Positions 36,566 to 45,656 are shown, counted from the stretch's first letter. The stretch: 64,000 nucleotides of DNA from Shewanella halotolerans (GCF_019457535.1 NZ_CP080417.1:1488001-1552000), one strand, 5' to 3'. Translations and numbers: made by a program. The notes: generated by a model from the sequence alone, not told the origin.

Positions 36566-38275
36566 TTACTTGGCAGACTTGATGAAGTCGACGATCTCCT
36601 CGAATGGGATCTCTTGCTTCTCGCCGGTACGACGGTTCTTGTATTCGAATACGCCGTTGTCTATGTTGCGCTCGCCAATCACGATGACGTGCGGCAGACC
36701 AATCAGCTCCATGTCGGCAAACATCACGCCTGGACGCTCTTTACGGTCGTCGAACAGCACTTCGATGCCGGCATCGCAAAGATCGCTGTAGAGCTTCTCG
36801 GCCATATCTTTGATGCGATGTGACTTGTGCATGTTCATCGGCAGGATACCTACCTTGAACGGTGCGATGGCGGCTGGCCAGATGATGCCACGATCGTCGT
36901 GGTTCTGCTCGATAGCTGCGGCCACGATACGGCTCACGCCAACACCGTAACAACCCATCAGCAGTGTCTGTGCCTTGCCGTTCTCGTCCAGTACGCTGGC
37001 GCCCATGGCTTTTGAGTAGTTGGTGCCCAGCTGGAAGATGTGACCCACTTCGATGCCGCGTAGCAGGCCGATGGTGCCCTTGCCACATGGGCTAGGCTCA
37101 CCTTCGATAACGTTACGCAGGTCGGCAACCTCTGCCTGTGGCAGATCGCGTTCCCAGTTGATGCCCACATAGTGCTTACCGTCTTGGTTGGCACCGGCGG
37201 CAAAGTCGCTCATGACGTTAACGCTGTGATCCACATACACAGGGATGGTCATGCCAACTGGGCCGAGTGAGCCAGGGCCTGCACCCAGTGCATCGCGGAT
37301 CTCTGCTTCACCGGCCATCTCAAATGGTGCCAGTACGGCATCGAGCTTCTCGACTTTGACTTCGTTCAGCTCATGGTCGCCACGCACGATCACGGCTACC
37401 AAAGGTGCCTCTTCGCTGGCGCCCTTAACGATAATGGTCTTGATGGTCTTCTCGATGGCGATACCGTGCTGCTCAACCAACTCTTCGATGGTCTTGGCGT
37501 TTGGTGTGTCGATAACGCTCATTTCCATGGTGGCTGCGCCACGAGGCTCGGTAGGCATTGGCGCCTCGGCCTTTTCGATGTTGGCGGCGTAGTCGCTCTC
37601 GGTCGAGTAGGCGATCAGGTCTTCACCGCTGTTGGCCAGCACGTGGAATTCGTGTGACATGCTGCCACCGATAGAACCTGTGTCGGCCAATACCGGACGG
37701 AAGGCCAGACCCATACGGCCTAAGATGTTGCTGTAGGCGGTGTACATGGCCTGATAGGTATCATCCATGGTCTCCTGATCAAGATGGAAAGAGTAGGCAT
37801 CTTTCATCAGGAACTCGCGTGAACGCATCACGCCGAAACGGGGACGCACCTCGTCGCGGAACTTGGTCTGGATCTGATACAGGTTCAGCGGAAGCTGCTT
37901 GTAAGAGCTAACCTCTTTACGAATGATGTCGGTGATCACCTCTTCGTGGGTTGGGCCCAGTACGAAGTCGCGGTTGTGTCTGTCTTGGAAACGTAGCAGC
38001 TCTGGGCCAAATTTGTCCCAGCGGCCGGTTTCAACCCAAAGGTCTGCCGGTTGCACCATGGGCATCAAGATCTCAACAGCACCTGCATTGTTCATCTCTT
38101 CGCGAACGATCGCTTCGACTTTGCGCAGCACACGTAAGCCTGACGGCAACCAGCTGTATAGGCCAGAAGCGTTACGACGTATCATGCCGGCGCGCAGCAT
38201 TAATTGATGACTGACCACCTCAGCGTTTGCTGGGGTCTCTTTTTGTGTTGAAAGCAGGTACTTGCTAACTCGCAT
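36566..38275 (-). CDS. proS: Prolyl-tRNA synthetase, bacterial type with INS editing domain
   Basis: ProS charges tRNA(Pro). The 569-residue protein has class II motifs: motif 1 near RVLRKVEAIVREEMNNAG, motif 2 in TKFRDEVRPRFGVMRSREF, and motif 3 in GCYGVGVSRIVAAAIEQ. The INS editing domain lies at about 225-405 (DTPNAKTIEELVEQHG). The start is ATG at 38275 (MRVSKYLLST), matching the Escherichia coli N-terminus; the frame stays open 21 codons upstream without support. In Escherichia coli, proS is followed by trmO and rcsF; here those lie 6 kb away on the same strand. Confidence 0.97.
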   Translation of the reverse strand: MRVSKYLLSTQKETPANAEVVSHQLMLRAGMIRRNASGLYSWLPSGLRVLRKVEAIVREEMNNAGAVEILMPMVQPADLWVETGRWDKFGPELLRFQDRHNRDFVLGPTHEEVITDIIRKEVSSYKQLPLNLYQIQTKFRDEVRPRFGVMRSREFLMKDAYSFHLDQETMDDTYQAMYTAYSNILGRMGLAFRPVLADTGSIGGSMSHEFHVLANSGEDLIAYSTESDYAANIEKAEAPMPTEPRGAATMEMSVIDTPNAKTIEELVEQHGIAIEKTIKTIIVKGASEEAPLVAVIVRGDHELNEVKVEKLDAVLAPFEMAGEAEIRDALGAGPGSLGPVGMTIPVYVDHSVNVMSDFAAGANQDGKHYVGINWERDLPQAEVADLRNVIEGEPSPCGKGTIGLLRGIEVGHIFQLGTNYSKAMGASVLDENGKAQTLLMGCYGVGVSRIVAAAIEQNHDDRGIIWPAAIAPFKVGILPMNMHKSHRIKDMAEKLYSDLCDAGIEVLFDDRKERPGVMFADMELIGLPHVIVIGERNIDNGVFEYKNRRTGEKQEIPFEEIVDFIKSAK

Positions 38276-38803
38276 TCCCAATATCCAGTTGTGTGATGAA
38301 ATAGGTCGACATTTTAGCACCCTGACGTTTGATGTCACCTAGTTTGTTGGCCAGTAGCCGCGGGAGATCTGTGTCGGTAAGCAGGCGGCTTCAGACTTCT
38401 ACTGTTTGCCTTTGTAGCAATGTGTTGACGATTCATACAGGGTCGGGCTAGCGCGGTGCAGTTCTTCTGCCCAAACGAGTGATAAGTCTATAGAAAGGAC
38501 CGATAATAGCGGTCTCAAGGGGCATGTAACGCGATCAGGTTTATTGTGCGTTATCGCGTGCAGTTCGTGTGCAATTGACCTCACTCATTGCATCCTGTTG
38601 GCTATCGCACTATTCACAACATTAGCCAGCTCACCGCTTGCTTCACTGGCCACTTCATTGCTCGGCTCATGAGCAAATTGCCCTGAGATTAAACAGAATT
38701 TAACCTGAAGCATAAACAACCCCTAGTGATCAATAGGGATAAATCGCGTAAAGTATTGGGTTTTTCGTAATAAGCTACTGTCAGCTCAAAGGTAAACAGT
38801 TAC
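38276..38803. other. Noncoding stretch between proS and a small gene
   Basis: 528 bases that should hold the divergent promoters. No convincing gene, hairpin terminator or operator was seen. Confidence 0.45.
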
Positions 38804-39109
38804 ATGGAAGTGATCGCACAGATCTATCCCGACCGTATCGTGGTAAGTCATGGCGAGCAGCAAACGGCCCTGTCGCCGAGTACGCCTTTTACTACCCGAC
38901 GTTTGCTGGTGGGCAATTTTTCCCCTGCCGAGCAGTGTCTCAAGCAAGGCCTGAATGAGCTGGGTTGCATTGGGCTGTTTAAGCGGCCAAAACTCGTCAT
39001 CCAACCTATGGCCATGTGTGAGGGCGGCCTGTCTGAGATCGAGGAGCGCTGCCTGATGGAGCTTGGCCTGAGCGCCGGTGCCCGTGATGTCAGGATACAG
39101 GTAGCGTGA
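38804..39109 (+). CDS. Small protein with an MreB-like C-terminal motif
   Basis: A 101-residue protein of unknown role. Residues 65-98 (KLVIQPM, then EIEERCLMELGLSAGARDV) resemble the MreB stretch that contains ERRAIRESALGAGAREV. The N-terminal half (MEVIAQIYPDRIVV ... LLVGNFSPAEQCL) would be compatible with one actin-like subdomain, but the phosphate loops are absent. It might be a degenerate MreB relative or an unrelated small family. No partner is obvious nearby. Confidence 0.6.
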   Translation: MEVIAQIYPDRIVVSHGEQQTALSPSTPFTTRRLLVGNFSPAEQCLKQGLNELGCIGLFKRPKLVIQPMAMCEGGLSEIEERCLMELGLSAGARDVRIQVA

Positions 39110-39213
39110 GCCTCGTCCGGCCAATAGGCGCCGGAAAGAGCTGGCGCTAGTTATCTGTCATTAAGGCCAGTTATTTAGGCCGTTGGTTTAAGCGCAGTTA
39201 TTTAAGGATAGCC

Positions 39214-39486
39214 ATGAAAGCAAAATTTATTATTGTCATCGGACTGACCTTGGGGGCCTTGTTTGTGGTGCCTAAGCTCGAGACCACCTATCAGAAGGCG
39301 ACCCTGAGTAACGACAAGGGGGAGACGGTGCAGTGCGAGGTGAATTGGACCGGGCTTGGCTTTGGCGACACCCTGTCGGACAGCAAGTATCAAACCTGTA
39401 TCGATGACTATATCGACCAGGGCTATGTGATCAGCCGTAACGAGAAGCGGGTAGAGAAGGTGGGTGCCCAGCTGCTGAGCCTCTAA
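39214..39486 (+). CDS. Small N-terminally anchored protein of unknown function
   Basis: A 90-residue protein with one N-terminal hydrophobic segment (FIIVIGLTLGALFVV) and a polar periplasmic part with two Cys (C41 in VQCEVNW and C62 in YQTCIDDYID), perhaps a disulfide. I do not recognise the family. TTAAGGATAGCC before the ATG gives a plausible ribosome site. Confidence 0.6.
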   Translation: MKAKFIIVIGLTLGALFVVPKLETTYQKATLSNDKGETVQCEVNWTGLGFGDTLSDSKYQTCIDDYIDQGYVISRNEKRVEKVGAQLLSL

Positions 39487-39525
39487 AATCAGCCTTTCAA
39501 ATTGATGCTAGGCACCAGATACCGG

Positions 39526-39562
39526 GCAAAAAAATGCCAGCCTATTTAGGGAACAGGCTGGC
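39526..39562 (-). terminator. Terminator of the acyl-CoA synthetase gene
   Basis: GCCAGCCT and AGGCTGGC form an eight-base stem with an 11-base loop. On the minus strand the hairpin leads into a T-run (the A-run at 39528-39534). Confidence 0.85.
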
Positions 39563-39581
39563 GAAGGGCTAGCTGGGATCG

Positions 39582-41306
39582 CTAGTTGCAGTTGATCGCC
39601 TCATACAGCTCCTGATACATCATCTCGCGCATCTTGAACTTCTGGATCTTACCGGTCACCGTCATGGGATACTGTTCGACGAACTTGATGTATCTCGGGA
39701 CCTTAAAGTAGGCAAATTTCTCGGTGAGGAAGTGACGTATCTCCTCCTCGGTGACGCTGGCGCCCGGTTGCACCTTGATCCAGGCGCACACCTCTTCACC
39801 ATATTTCTCGCTCTTCACGCCGAAGATGGCCGCGTCCTGCACGTCCGGGTGGGTGTAGAGTTTCTCTTCGATCTCTCTTGGGTAGATGTTTTCGCCGCCG
39901 CGGATGATCATATCCTTGATGCGGCCGACGATTTTCACATAGCCTTCGCTGTCCATCTCACCCAGGTCGCCCGAGTGGAGCCAGCCGTCGCTGTCTATGG
40001 TGGCGGCGGTCTTCTCGGCATCGTTCCAGTAGAACTGCATCACGCAGTAACCGCGGCTGCAGACCTCACCGGGTTGCCCGACGGGGAGCACCTCGCCAAA
40101 TTCATCGACTATCTTCACCTGAGTGTGGGCCAGGGCGCGGCCGACCGTGGTGACGCGTTTCTCCAGCGACGAGCCTATCTCCGTCATATTGTTGATGGGG
40201 CTGCATTCCGTCTGGCCGTAGCCGATCAGCACCTCTTTCATATACATGAGATCTTGCACCCTGCGCATCACTTCTTCGGGGCAGGTGGCGCCTGCCATCA
40301 CACCGGTGCGCAGCGAGCTGAGATCGAAGCGTTTAAATTCCGGATGCTCCAGCTGGGCGATAAACATGGTAGGTACCCCATGCAGCGCGGTGCAGCGTTC
40401 GGCCTCGACGACTTCTAGGGTGGTCAGGGGATCGAAGGAGTCGCTTGGGTAGATGGCCGAGGCGCCCACAGAGATGCAGGAGAGGTTACCCAGCACCATG
40501 CCGAAGCAGTGATACAGGGGCACAGGAATACAGAGTCTATCTTCAAGCCCTAAGCGCATCGCCTTGGCGACCAATAGGCCGTTGTTCAAGATGTTGTGAT
40601 GGCTCAGGGTCGCGCCCTTGGGGCTGCCGGTAGTACCCGAGGTAAACTGGATATTGATGGCATCGAAGGGGGAGAGCTGGGCGGCTGTATCTTTGAGCGC
40701 CTTGCGATCGCTCTCGGTGAGCGGACGCTTGAGATGGTTGAAGTTGAGCATGCCGGGCGAGGCTTCGTCGCCCATGCGGATCACAAACTCCAGGCTCGGC
40801 AGGTTGGCCGACTCAAGCTGTCCCGGCAGGCATTGCTTCAGCTCCGGGGCCAGCTCGTAGAGCATAGAGAGGTAGTGGCTGGACTTAAATTTCTCGGCGC
40901 AGATGATGGCGCGGCATCCCACGTTGTTGAGGGCATATTGTAGCTCCTCGGGGCGATAGGCCGGGTTGATGCACACCATGATGGCGCCAATCTTGGCGGT
41001 GGCAAACTGGGTCAGACACCATTCTATGTTGTTGGGTGACCAGATACCGACGCGATCGCCGGGCTTGATGCCGATGGCCAGCAGGCCGGCGGCCAGTTCG
41101 TCGATATGGGACTGGTATTCCTGGTAGCTCCAGCGGATCCCTTGATGATGCATGACGATGGCGAGTTGGTCGGGGTGGCTGGCGGCCATCTGATCCAGGT
41201 AGTCGCCTATGGTTTGTTCGATCAGTGGCGTGCTGGTGTCGCCGTCAAATTGACTCAGTTGTAGGGGAAGTTGGTTCGCAGTTGCAAATGTCGTTACAGC
41301 AGACAT
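39582..41306 (-). CDS. AMP-forming acyl-CoA synthetase (medium/long-chain type)
   Basis: A 574-residue ANL enzyme. Motifs: the P-loop FTSGTTGSPKGATLSH (about 205-220), GYGQTECSP (about 358), GWLHSGDLGEMDSEGYVKI in two parts (about 440-458), the hinge GRIKDMIIRGGENIYP, and the catalytic Lys in MTVTGKIQKFK near the C-terminus, so it looks complete and active. The start ATG 41306 has GGAGG at 41311-41315; an in-frame ATG at 41321 lies upstream of that site. The substrate is probably a medium- or long-chain fatty acid. It is alone on the strand between two terminators. Confidence 0.92.
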   Translation of the reverse strand: MSAVTTFATANQLPLQLSQFDGDTSTPLIEQTIGDYLDQMAASHPDQLAIVMHHQGIRWSYQEYQSHIDELAAGLLAIGIKPGDRVGIWSPNNIEWCLTQFATAKIGAIMVCINPAYRPEELQYALNNVGCRAIICAEKFKSSHYLSMLYELAPELKQCLPGQLESANLPSLEFVIRMGDEASPGMLNFNHLKRPLTESDRKALKDTAAQLSPFDAINIQFTSGTTGSPKGATLSHHNILNNGLLVAKAMRLGLEDRLCIPVPLYHCFGMVLGNLSCISVGASAIYPSDSFDPLTTLEVVEAERCTALHGVPTMFIAQLEHPEFKRFDLSSLRTGVMAGATCPEEVMRRVQDLMYMKEVLIGYGQTECSPINNMTEIGSSLEKRVTTVGRALAHTQVKIVDEFGEVLPVGQPGEVCSRGYCVMQFYWNDAEKTAATIDSDGWLHSGDLGEMDSEGYVKIVGRIKDMIIRGGENIYPREIEEKLYTHPDVQDAAIFGVKSEKYGEEVCAWIKVQPGASVTEEEIRHFLTEKFAYFKVPRYIKFVEQYPMTVTGKIQKFKMREMMYQELYEAINCN

Positions 41307-41473
41307 AGAGCCTCCGTGCATAGGGTGTGTCGATAGCGGTCTGAAGACACACTACTCAAAGTGTGAGGTTTCTCACAAGCAAAGAATGGCGTTTATAGAC
41401 TAAAGAACTAAGTTGGTAGCGGGGGATAGATAGAAAGGTGAAAACAGAGTTTTATTCAATAAAAACAATATTA

Positions 41474-41497
41474 AAAAGGAGGCTGCTGCCTCCTTTT
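41474..41497 (-). terminator. Terminator after the M28 peptidase gene
   Basis: AAAAGGAGGC and GCCTCCTTTT form a ten-base perfect stem with loop TGCT; on the minus strand it ends in a T-run. Confidence 0.9.
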
Positions 41498-41520
41498 GTC
41501 GGTAAGTATCACGGCTATGG

Positions 41521-43107
41521 CTAGCGGCCGTCTTGGGCGCGGCGGGTCTTAAAATCTGACGCCTCGAGCCACTTTGGCCAGTCGTTATTGTTGGCCAGCT
41601 TCTCCAGAATATCGCTGATGAGCGCCAAATCTTGCTCGACACCGCCGAGCGTCCAACTTGGGTCATAATCATCGGCGCCCTGGTGATACTTGTGGGCGAT
41701 ATAGTCAGGGTCTGTGTCTCCCAGGCTCATGAACATCAGGCCGGGGACTCCTTGCTTGGCCAGGGCGAAGTGATCCGAGCGGAACATCAGGCCATTTTGC
41801 GGCCGCGGATCGGCCTTGACCCAGCGCCCTTGAGCTTTGGCAGCATTGTCCAGGTAGTTTTCCAGCTCAGAGACTCCTTCACCATAGCGCAGTATGTAAT
41901 CCACTCCTTTGCCGACATTCATGCCGTCTATGTTGAGGAAGGCGACCAGCTGCTTGGTGGGGACTGGCGGGTTCTCGGCAAAATATTGCGCGCCGATGAG
42001 GCCGGTTTCCTCGGCGGTGAAGGCGCTGAACAGCATGGAGCGCGCAGGTGGCTGGGTAGCGCTAAGCTCCTTGAAGTGACGCGCCAGCTGCAGTACCCCG
42101 GCCACGCCCGAGGCGTTGTCTACCGCGCCGTTGTAGATGCGGGTCTGATCTTCGTGGACCGTCTTACCCAGGTGATCCCAGTGGGCGTGCATCACCAGCC
42201 ACTCGTCCGGACGCGTCTTGCCCGGCAGCAGACCTGCAACGTTATAGGAGGTGGCCAGCTCGATATCGTTGTTCACCTCAAGGTTGGCCTTGAGTTTTAG
42301 CGATCGCGACTTAAAGCCTGGCTTGGCGGCGGTGAGTTTGAGCTTGTCGTAATCCAGGCCTGCGGCGGCAAAGATCTTTTGCGCTACCTCATGTTGGACC
42401 CAGCCCATGACGCCTATGTGTGAGCGGTTCTTCTCCTTGTCTACCAGGGTGTATTTGGTATTGGTGTTGCTGTTTTGCACCACGTTCCAGCCATAGGCGG
42501 CGGGAGCGGTTTCATGGATGATAAATACCGCCTTGGCCCCTTGTCTGGCGGCCTCTTCATACTTATAGGTCCAGCGGCCATAGTAGGTCATGGCGTTGCC
42601 CTTGAACACCTCTGGGTCTTGGGTGGCAAAGCCTGGGTCATTAACCATGAGGATCACCGTCTTGCCTTTCACATCGATACCGGCGTAGTCGTTCCAGCCG
42701 TATTCGGGGGCGTTGATGCCATAGCCGACGAAGACGATTTCGCTGTTATCCAGCTTGATGCTTGGCTGGATCTGCTCGGTGCGGGCGGTAAAGTCGCTGC
42801 CATTGTTAAACACCAGCTCGCCTACTTTTAGCTGCATATTCTGATCGGCGGTGATCTTGGCCATGGGCACGCTCTGGCGATAGCTGTCGCCAAAACCTGG
42901 TGCTAACCCCATCTTCTTGAAGGCATTCTCAAGATATTCCACCGTGAGGGTCTCGCCCTGTGAGAGGGGGCCGCGGCCCTCAAACTCATCGCTGGCGAGG
43001 GTTTTAACATCCTGACGGTAGCTTTGTTGGTCAAAGACGAAGGGGGCGGCACTGGCGGCCGGTAGGAGCAACAGGCCGAGTAAGCCCAAGAGGCGTGGGG
43101 TATTCAC
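41521..43107 (-). CDS. Secreted M28-family zinc metallopeptidase with PA domain
   Basis: A 528-residue exported aminopeptidase-like protein. A signal peptide ends near AASAA. A PA domain covers about 115-235 (IVFVGYGINAPEYGW, AVFIIHE). The M28 catalytic domain has zinc ligands in HAHWDHLG (from about residue 307), AVDNASGVAG (Asp330), the catalytic Glu pair in AEETGLIGAQYF, and ligands further on in LNIDGMNVG and a late His (HKYHQGADD). All the key residues are present. It is likely to cut N-terminal residues from peptides in the periplasm or outside. Confidence 0.92.
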   Translation of the reverse strand: MNTPRLLGLLGLLLLPAASAAPFVFDQQSYRQDVKTLASDEFEGRGPLSQGETLTVEYLENAFKKMGLAPGFGDSYRQSVPMAKITADQNMQLKVGELVFNNGSDFTARTEQIQPSIKLDNSEIVFVGYGINAPEYGWNDYAGIDVKGKTVILMVNDPGFATQDPEVFKGNAMTYYGRWTYKYEEAARQGAKAVFIIHETAPAAYGWNVVQNSNTNTKYTLVDKEKNRSHIGVMGWVQHEVAQKIFAAAGLDYDKLKLTAAKPGFKSRSLKLKANLEVNNDIELATSYNVAGLLPGKTRPDEWLVMHAHWDHLGKTVHEDQTRIYNGAVDNASGVAGVLQLARHFKELSATQPPARSMLFSAFTAEETGLIGAQYFAENPPVPTKQLVAFLNIDGMNVGKGVDYILRYGEGVSELENYLDNAAKAQGRWVKADPRPQNGLMFRSDHFALAKQGVPGLMFMSLGDTDPDYIAHKYHQGADDYDPSWTLGGVEQDLALISDILEKLANNNDWPKWLEASDFKTRRAQDGR

Positions 43108-43176
43108 AGACGACTTCCTTTTGTGATGTTTGTTTTATTATCTGGTGCTCGCTGCCATGGGTAATGGCAAACGATC

Positions 43177-43339
43177 AATACCAATCAGGGTAAGTAAGTG
43201 ATCAGAAGTAGCGTAGGAAAAACGGTCGAGAACAAGGCATGATTTTCGATAAGTAGTTATTCTACAATCAAAAATAGTAACGCCGTTATCGGACGTTTTA
43301 ACAAGTTAGCATGATCAGTTATTTACTACGATTGGTATT
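43177..43339. mobile_element. 163-bp MITE-like element with 28-bp terminal inverted repeats
   Basis: The ends 43177-43204 and 43312-43339 are inverted repeats identical at 23 of 28 positions. They start AATACCAATC outside and finish TGATCA inside. The element has no coding capacity. Target duplications are unclear. It lies between the M28 gene promoter and a small lipoprotein gene. The TAATACCAATC end motif also occurs in the tilS tandem repeat. Confidence 0.8.
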
Positions 43340-43539
43340 ATCATCATATGTGCATCAGAAAGGTTGATGCAAGAGGGGAGCTATGGCGGGGCAAAGATCT
43401 GTTAAGTTTGTTTGCTTGTTAAAAAAATCTGCTTTAGCTTTAAGCTATTGGTGAATGTAAGTGTGCCATTGTTTGGCGCTATTAATGTTAGTGGATTCAG
43501 GGAATGACGATGAAAGTTACTTGGGTTAAGGAAAAGACG

Positions 43540-43761
43540 ATGAAGGTTACAATAATCGTGCTGATGGCAAGTGTCAGCTTAGGAATTATGAGCGGCTGCG
43601 CCAGTAATAAATCTCTCGATCAGGCCTTCTACGATGGGGTTAAGAAAAGCGCCGAGTCGCGGCCCAATAACCCGGATAATCGCGTAGAAGATAAGGACTT
43701 AGGCGGCGGAGTCGTCAACGTGATTTTCCATGGTACCGGTAAGCTGATCCATGGCAATTAG
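43540..43761 (+). CDS. Small lipoprotein of unknown function
   Basis: A 73-residue protein with a lipoprotein signal peptide (MKVTIIVLMASVSLGIMSGC), the lipidated Cys followed by Ala. The mature part is about 54 residues, polar, ending VVNVIFHGTGKLIHGN; unrecognised. ATG 43540 has TAAGGA seven or so bases upstream. The frame opens further up at ATG 43504, and the bases around both ATGs are near-duplicates (ACGATGAARGTTAC), suggesting a small internal duplication. Confidence 0.65.
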   Translation: MKVTIIVLMASVSLGIMSGCASNKSLDQAFYDGVKKSAESRPNNPDNRVEDKDLGGGVVNVIFHGTGKLIHGN

Positions 43762-43769
43762 CTAAGCCG

Positions 43770-44399
43770 TTATTTCTTATCGCGCCTGTCGCCTATAACG
43801 CGGGCCGGATTACCGGCGACGATGGCATAGTCGGGCACATCCTTGGTGACGATACAACCCATGCCGATCACGGCGCAGTCACCTATGGTCACCCCATCGA
43901 CTATCCCCGCCTGGGCGCCGATCCACACATCTCTGCCTATGACGATTCCCTTAGACTGACTGCTCTGCTGATAGATAGGCGTGTCCGGGTGCATGCCGTG
44001 GTTGAAGGCGTAGATGGTGACATTGTTGGCGATGCGGGTCTGATCGCCAATCACTATCTTGCCGCGCCCGCCGTCCAGGGAGCAGCCATGATTGATAGCA
44101 ACCTCGTTACCCATGACGATTGGGCCGTGCAGAAAGCTGTCGGCGGCGATCATGCAGCGATCACCGATTAGGATATCCCGGCCCGGCTCGGCAAACAGTT
44201 TCGCCTGGGGAGCGATAAAGCACTCCTTGCCTATGCTCACAGTTTCGACCGCCATCAGCGCTTGCTGCACCTCATCCTGCCAGGGCTTGGCCCAGACCAG
44301 ATGTTTGGGCTTTAAGGAGAAGTAGAGCCAGGGCATGTAGGCCAGGCGCTGCTTATGTTGCTCTCGGTAATCCACCTGGTTATCTAATGGGGTTTGCAT
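43770..44399 (-). CDS. Hexapeptide-repeat acetyltransferase (maltose/galactoside O-acetyltransferase type)
   Basis: A 209-residue left-handed beta-helix acyltransferase. Hexapeptide repeats cover about 55-200 (IAPQAKLFAEPGRDILIGD, VIGMGCIVTKDVPDYAIVAGNPARVIG). The catalytic His is probably in YAFNHGMHP. The acceptor is unknown; sugars or antibiotics are possible for the family. It starts two bases after the trmO stop on the same strand, so they are likely cotranscribed. Confidence 0.85.
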   Translation of the reverse strand: MQTPLDNQVDYREQHKQRLAYMPWLYFSLKPKHLVWAKPWQDEVQQALMAVETVSIGKECFIAPQAKLFAEPGRDILIGDRCMIAADSFLHGPIVMGNEVAINHGCSLDGGRGKIVIGDQTRIANNVTIYAFNHGMHPDTPIYQQSSQSKGIVIGRDVWIGAQAGIVDGVTIGDCAVIGMGCIVTKDVPDYAIVAGNPARVIGDRRDKK

Positions 44400-44401
44400 G
44401 A

Positions 44402-45139
44402 TTACTCTGCTTCCCTAAGGGCGTCTGGCTGCACCGGGCGCACGGCATCGACCAAGATGCCTGTCTTGTCCACATGCCAGAGGATGTCGAGATCATACAG
44501 GGCGACCTGGTAATGCTTTGGATCTTCCTTGGCCTTCTTGTAGGCTGGGCGTGGATCCTGTGCCAGTACCTCTTCGATGATGGCCGTGAGGTTGGGATAC
44601 TTCTCATCGGGAAGCTTGTCTAGCTGTCGCTGCACCCCATCGCTAAAGCGCACATCTATCGGCACCGGCGCCTCGTGGGCGATACCACCGATGGCACCCT
44701 CGATGGCGTCGGAGAAGGGGATGTAAGGCTTGATATCCAGAATTGGCGTGCCGTCCAGCAGATCCATGGCGGAGATCTCGAGCTCAACCTTGCCCTTACG
44801 TTGGTGGATGGCGTGCAGCCTAACCACAGACTGACCTATGCCGTTGGGGCGGAAGGTAGAGCGGGTGGCAAATACCCCCAGTTTCTCGTTGCCGCCCAGG
44901 CGCGGTGGTCTGACCGTGGTCTTCCAGCCTTGGCTTAGATTTTCATGGAAGGTAAACAGCAGCCAGATGTGCGAGTACTGAGACAGGCCGCGCACGGTAT
45001 CGATATGATTATAGGGAGGCTGCAGCTCGACGAAGCCGCGGGCGGCGGTGACCAGCCCCGGCTGTCTGGGAATACCAAATTTCTGCTTATAGGGGGTACG
45101 GCAGATAGCCACCGCCTCAATTTCACGCTTGAGTGTCAT
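44402..45139 (-). CDS. trmO: tRNA (adenine(37)-N6)-methyltransferase TrmO
   Basis: TrmO (YaeB/TsaA) methylates t6A37 in threonine tRNA using SAM. The 245-residue protein has a VirR/TsaA beta-barrel domain (about 8-150) with the signature FATRSTFRPNGIGQSVV and LLDGTPILDIKPYIPF, plus a C-terminal domain ending near residue 235. In Escherichia coli it lies between rcsF and proS; here rcsF is still adjacent. Confidence 0.93.
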   Translation of the reverse strand: MTLKREIEAVAICRTPYKQKFGIPRQPGLVTAARGFVELQPPYNHIDTVRGLSQYSHIWLLFTFHENLSQGWKTTVRPPRLGGNEKLGVFATRSTFRPNGIGQSVVRLHAIHQRKGKVELEISAMDLLDGTPILDIKPYIPFSDAIEGAIGGIAHEAPVPIDVRFSDGVQRQLDKLPDEKYPNLTAIIEEVLAQDPRPAYKKAKEDPKHYQVALYDLDILWHVDKTGILVDAVRPVQPDALREAE

Positions 45140-45180
45140 GGTAAAGACTTATGTTCACGCTATTGCGCAGGGCGCTAAAA

Positions 45181-45597
45181 CTAGTTTTCTGTGGTGGGTA
45201 ACAATATGGCCTGACCGACGCACAGGGCTTGGCTAACACAGGCCTTGCTCGGCTCCTCGATGAGGGCGCAGCGCTTGATGATCAGCCCGTTGGCGCCTTT
45301 ATCTGCGGCGGCGCGGCGGGCCATGGTGCGGGCCTCGCTGATCGATGCTGGCACATCCTGGGCGCGCTCCTGACAAGATTCACCCTCGACCATCCCCTTG
45401 AGCTCATAAGGACCCTTGGGCTGAGTCTCTTGAAACAGCTGGACCTCACCGGCCTTGAAGTAGTCGTCGATGGCCTGACCATCTAAATTGCTGTTGAAGG
45501 TGTATTCGCCGGCGCAGCCACCGAGTAGCAGGGCAGAGAGCAGCAGGACAGACTTAGGAGCCATTTTCAGAGCAGTGGTCAGGTCGGAATTAGTCAT
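45181..45597 (-). CDS. rcsF: RcsF-like outer membrane lipoprotein
   Basis: RcsF senses envelope damage and signals to the Rcs phosphorelay in enterics. The product is 138 residues with a lipobox LLLGGC. The four Cys of the family fold are visible (GESCQERAQD, IIKRCALIEE, KACVSQALCVGQA). The start is ambiguous: ATG 45597 gives an 11-residue extension, ATG 45564 a normal short signal peptide (MAPKSVLLLSALLLGGC). Assignment rests on the GESCQ...ALCVG pattern and the neighbouring trmO. Whether a full Rcs relay exists in this organism cannot be seen. Confidence 0.85.
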   Translation of the reverse strand: MTNSDLTTALKMAPKSVLLLSALLLGGCAGEYTFNSNLDGQAIDDYFKAGEVQLFQETQPKGPYELKGMVEGESCQERAQDVPASISEARTMARRAAADKGANGLIIKRCALIEEPSKACVSQALCVGQAILLPTTEN

Positions 45598-45623
45598 GAT
45601 TTGGGCCTGTATTAGGAAGAGAG

Positions 45624-45656
45624 CTCAAAACTGGCCAATAACCGGCCAGTTTTGAG
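45624..45656 (-). terminator. Terminator of the amidohydrolase operon
   Basis: CTCAAAACTGGCC and GGCCAGTTTTGAG form a 13-base perfect stem with a seven-base loop, just after the stop of the downstream amidohydrolase. The T-run is the stem's own TTTT. Confidence 0.8.

Noticed and set aside
38399..38584. 61-codon minus-strand frame between proS and the small gene
   Set aside because: No ribosome site, no recognisable protein features; treated as noncoding.
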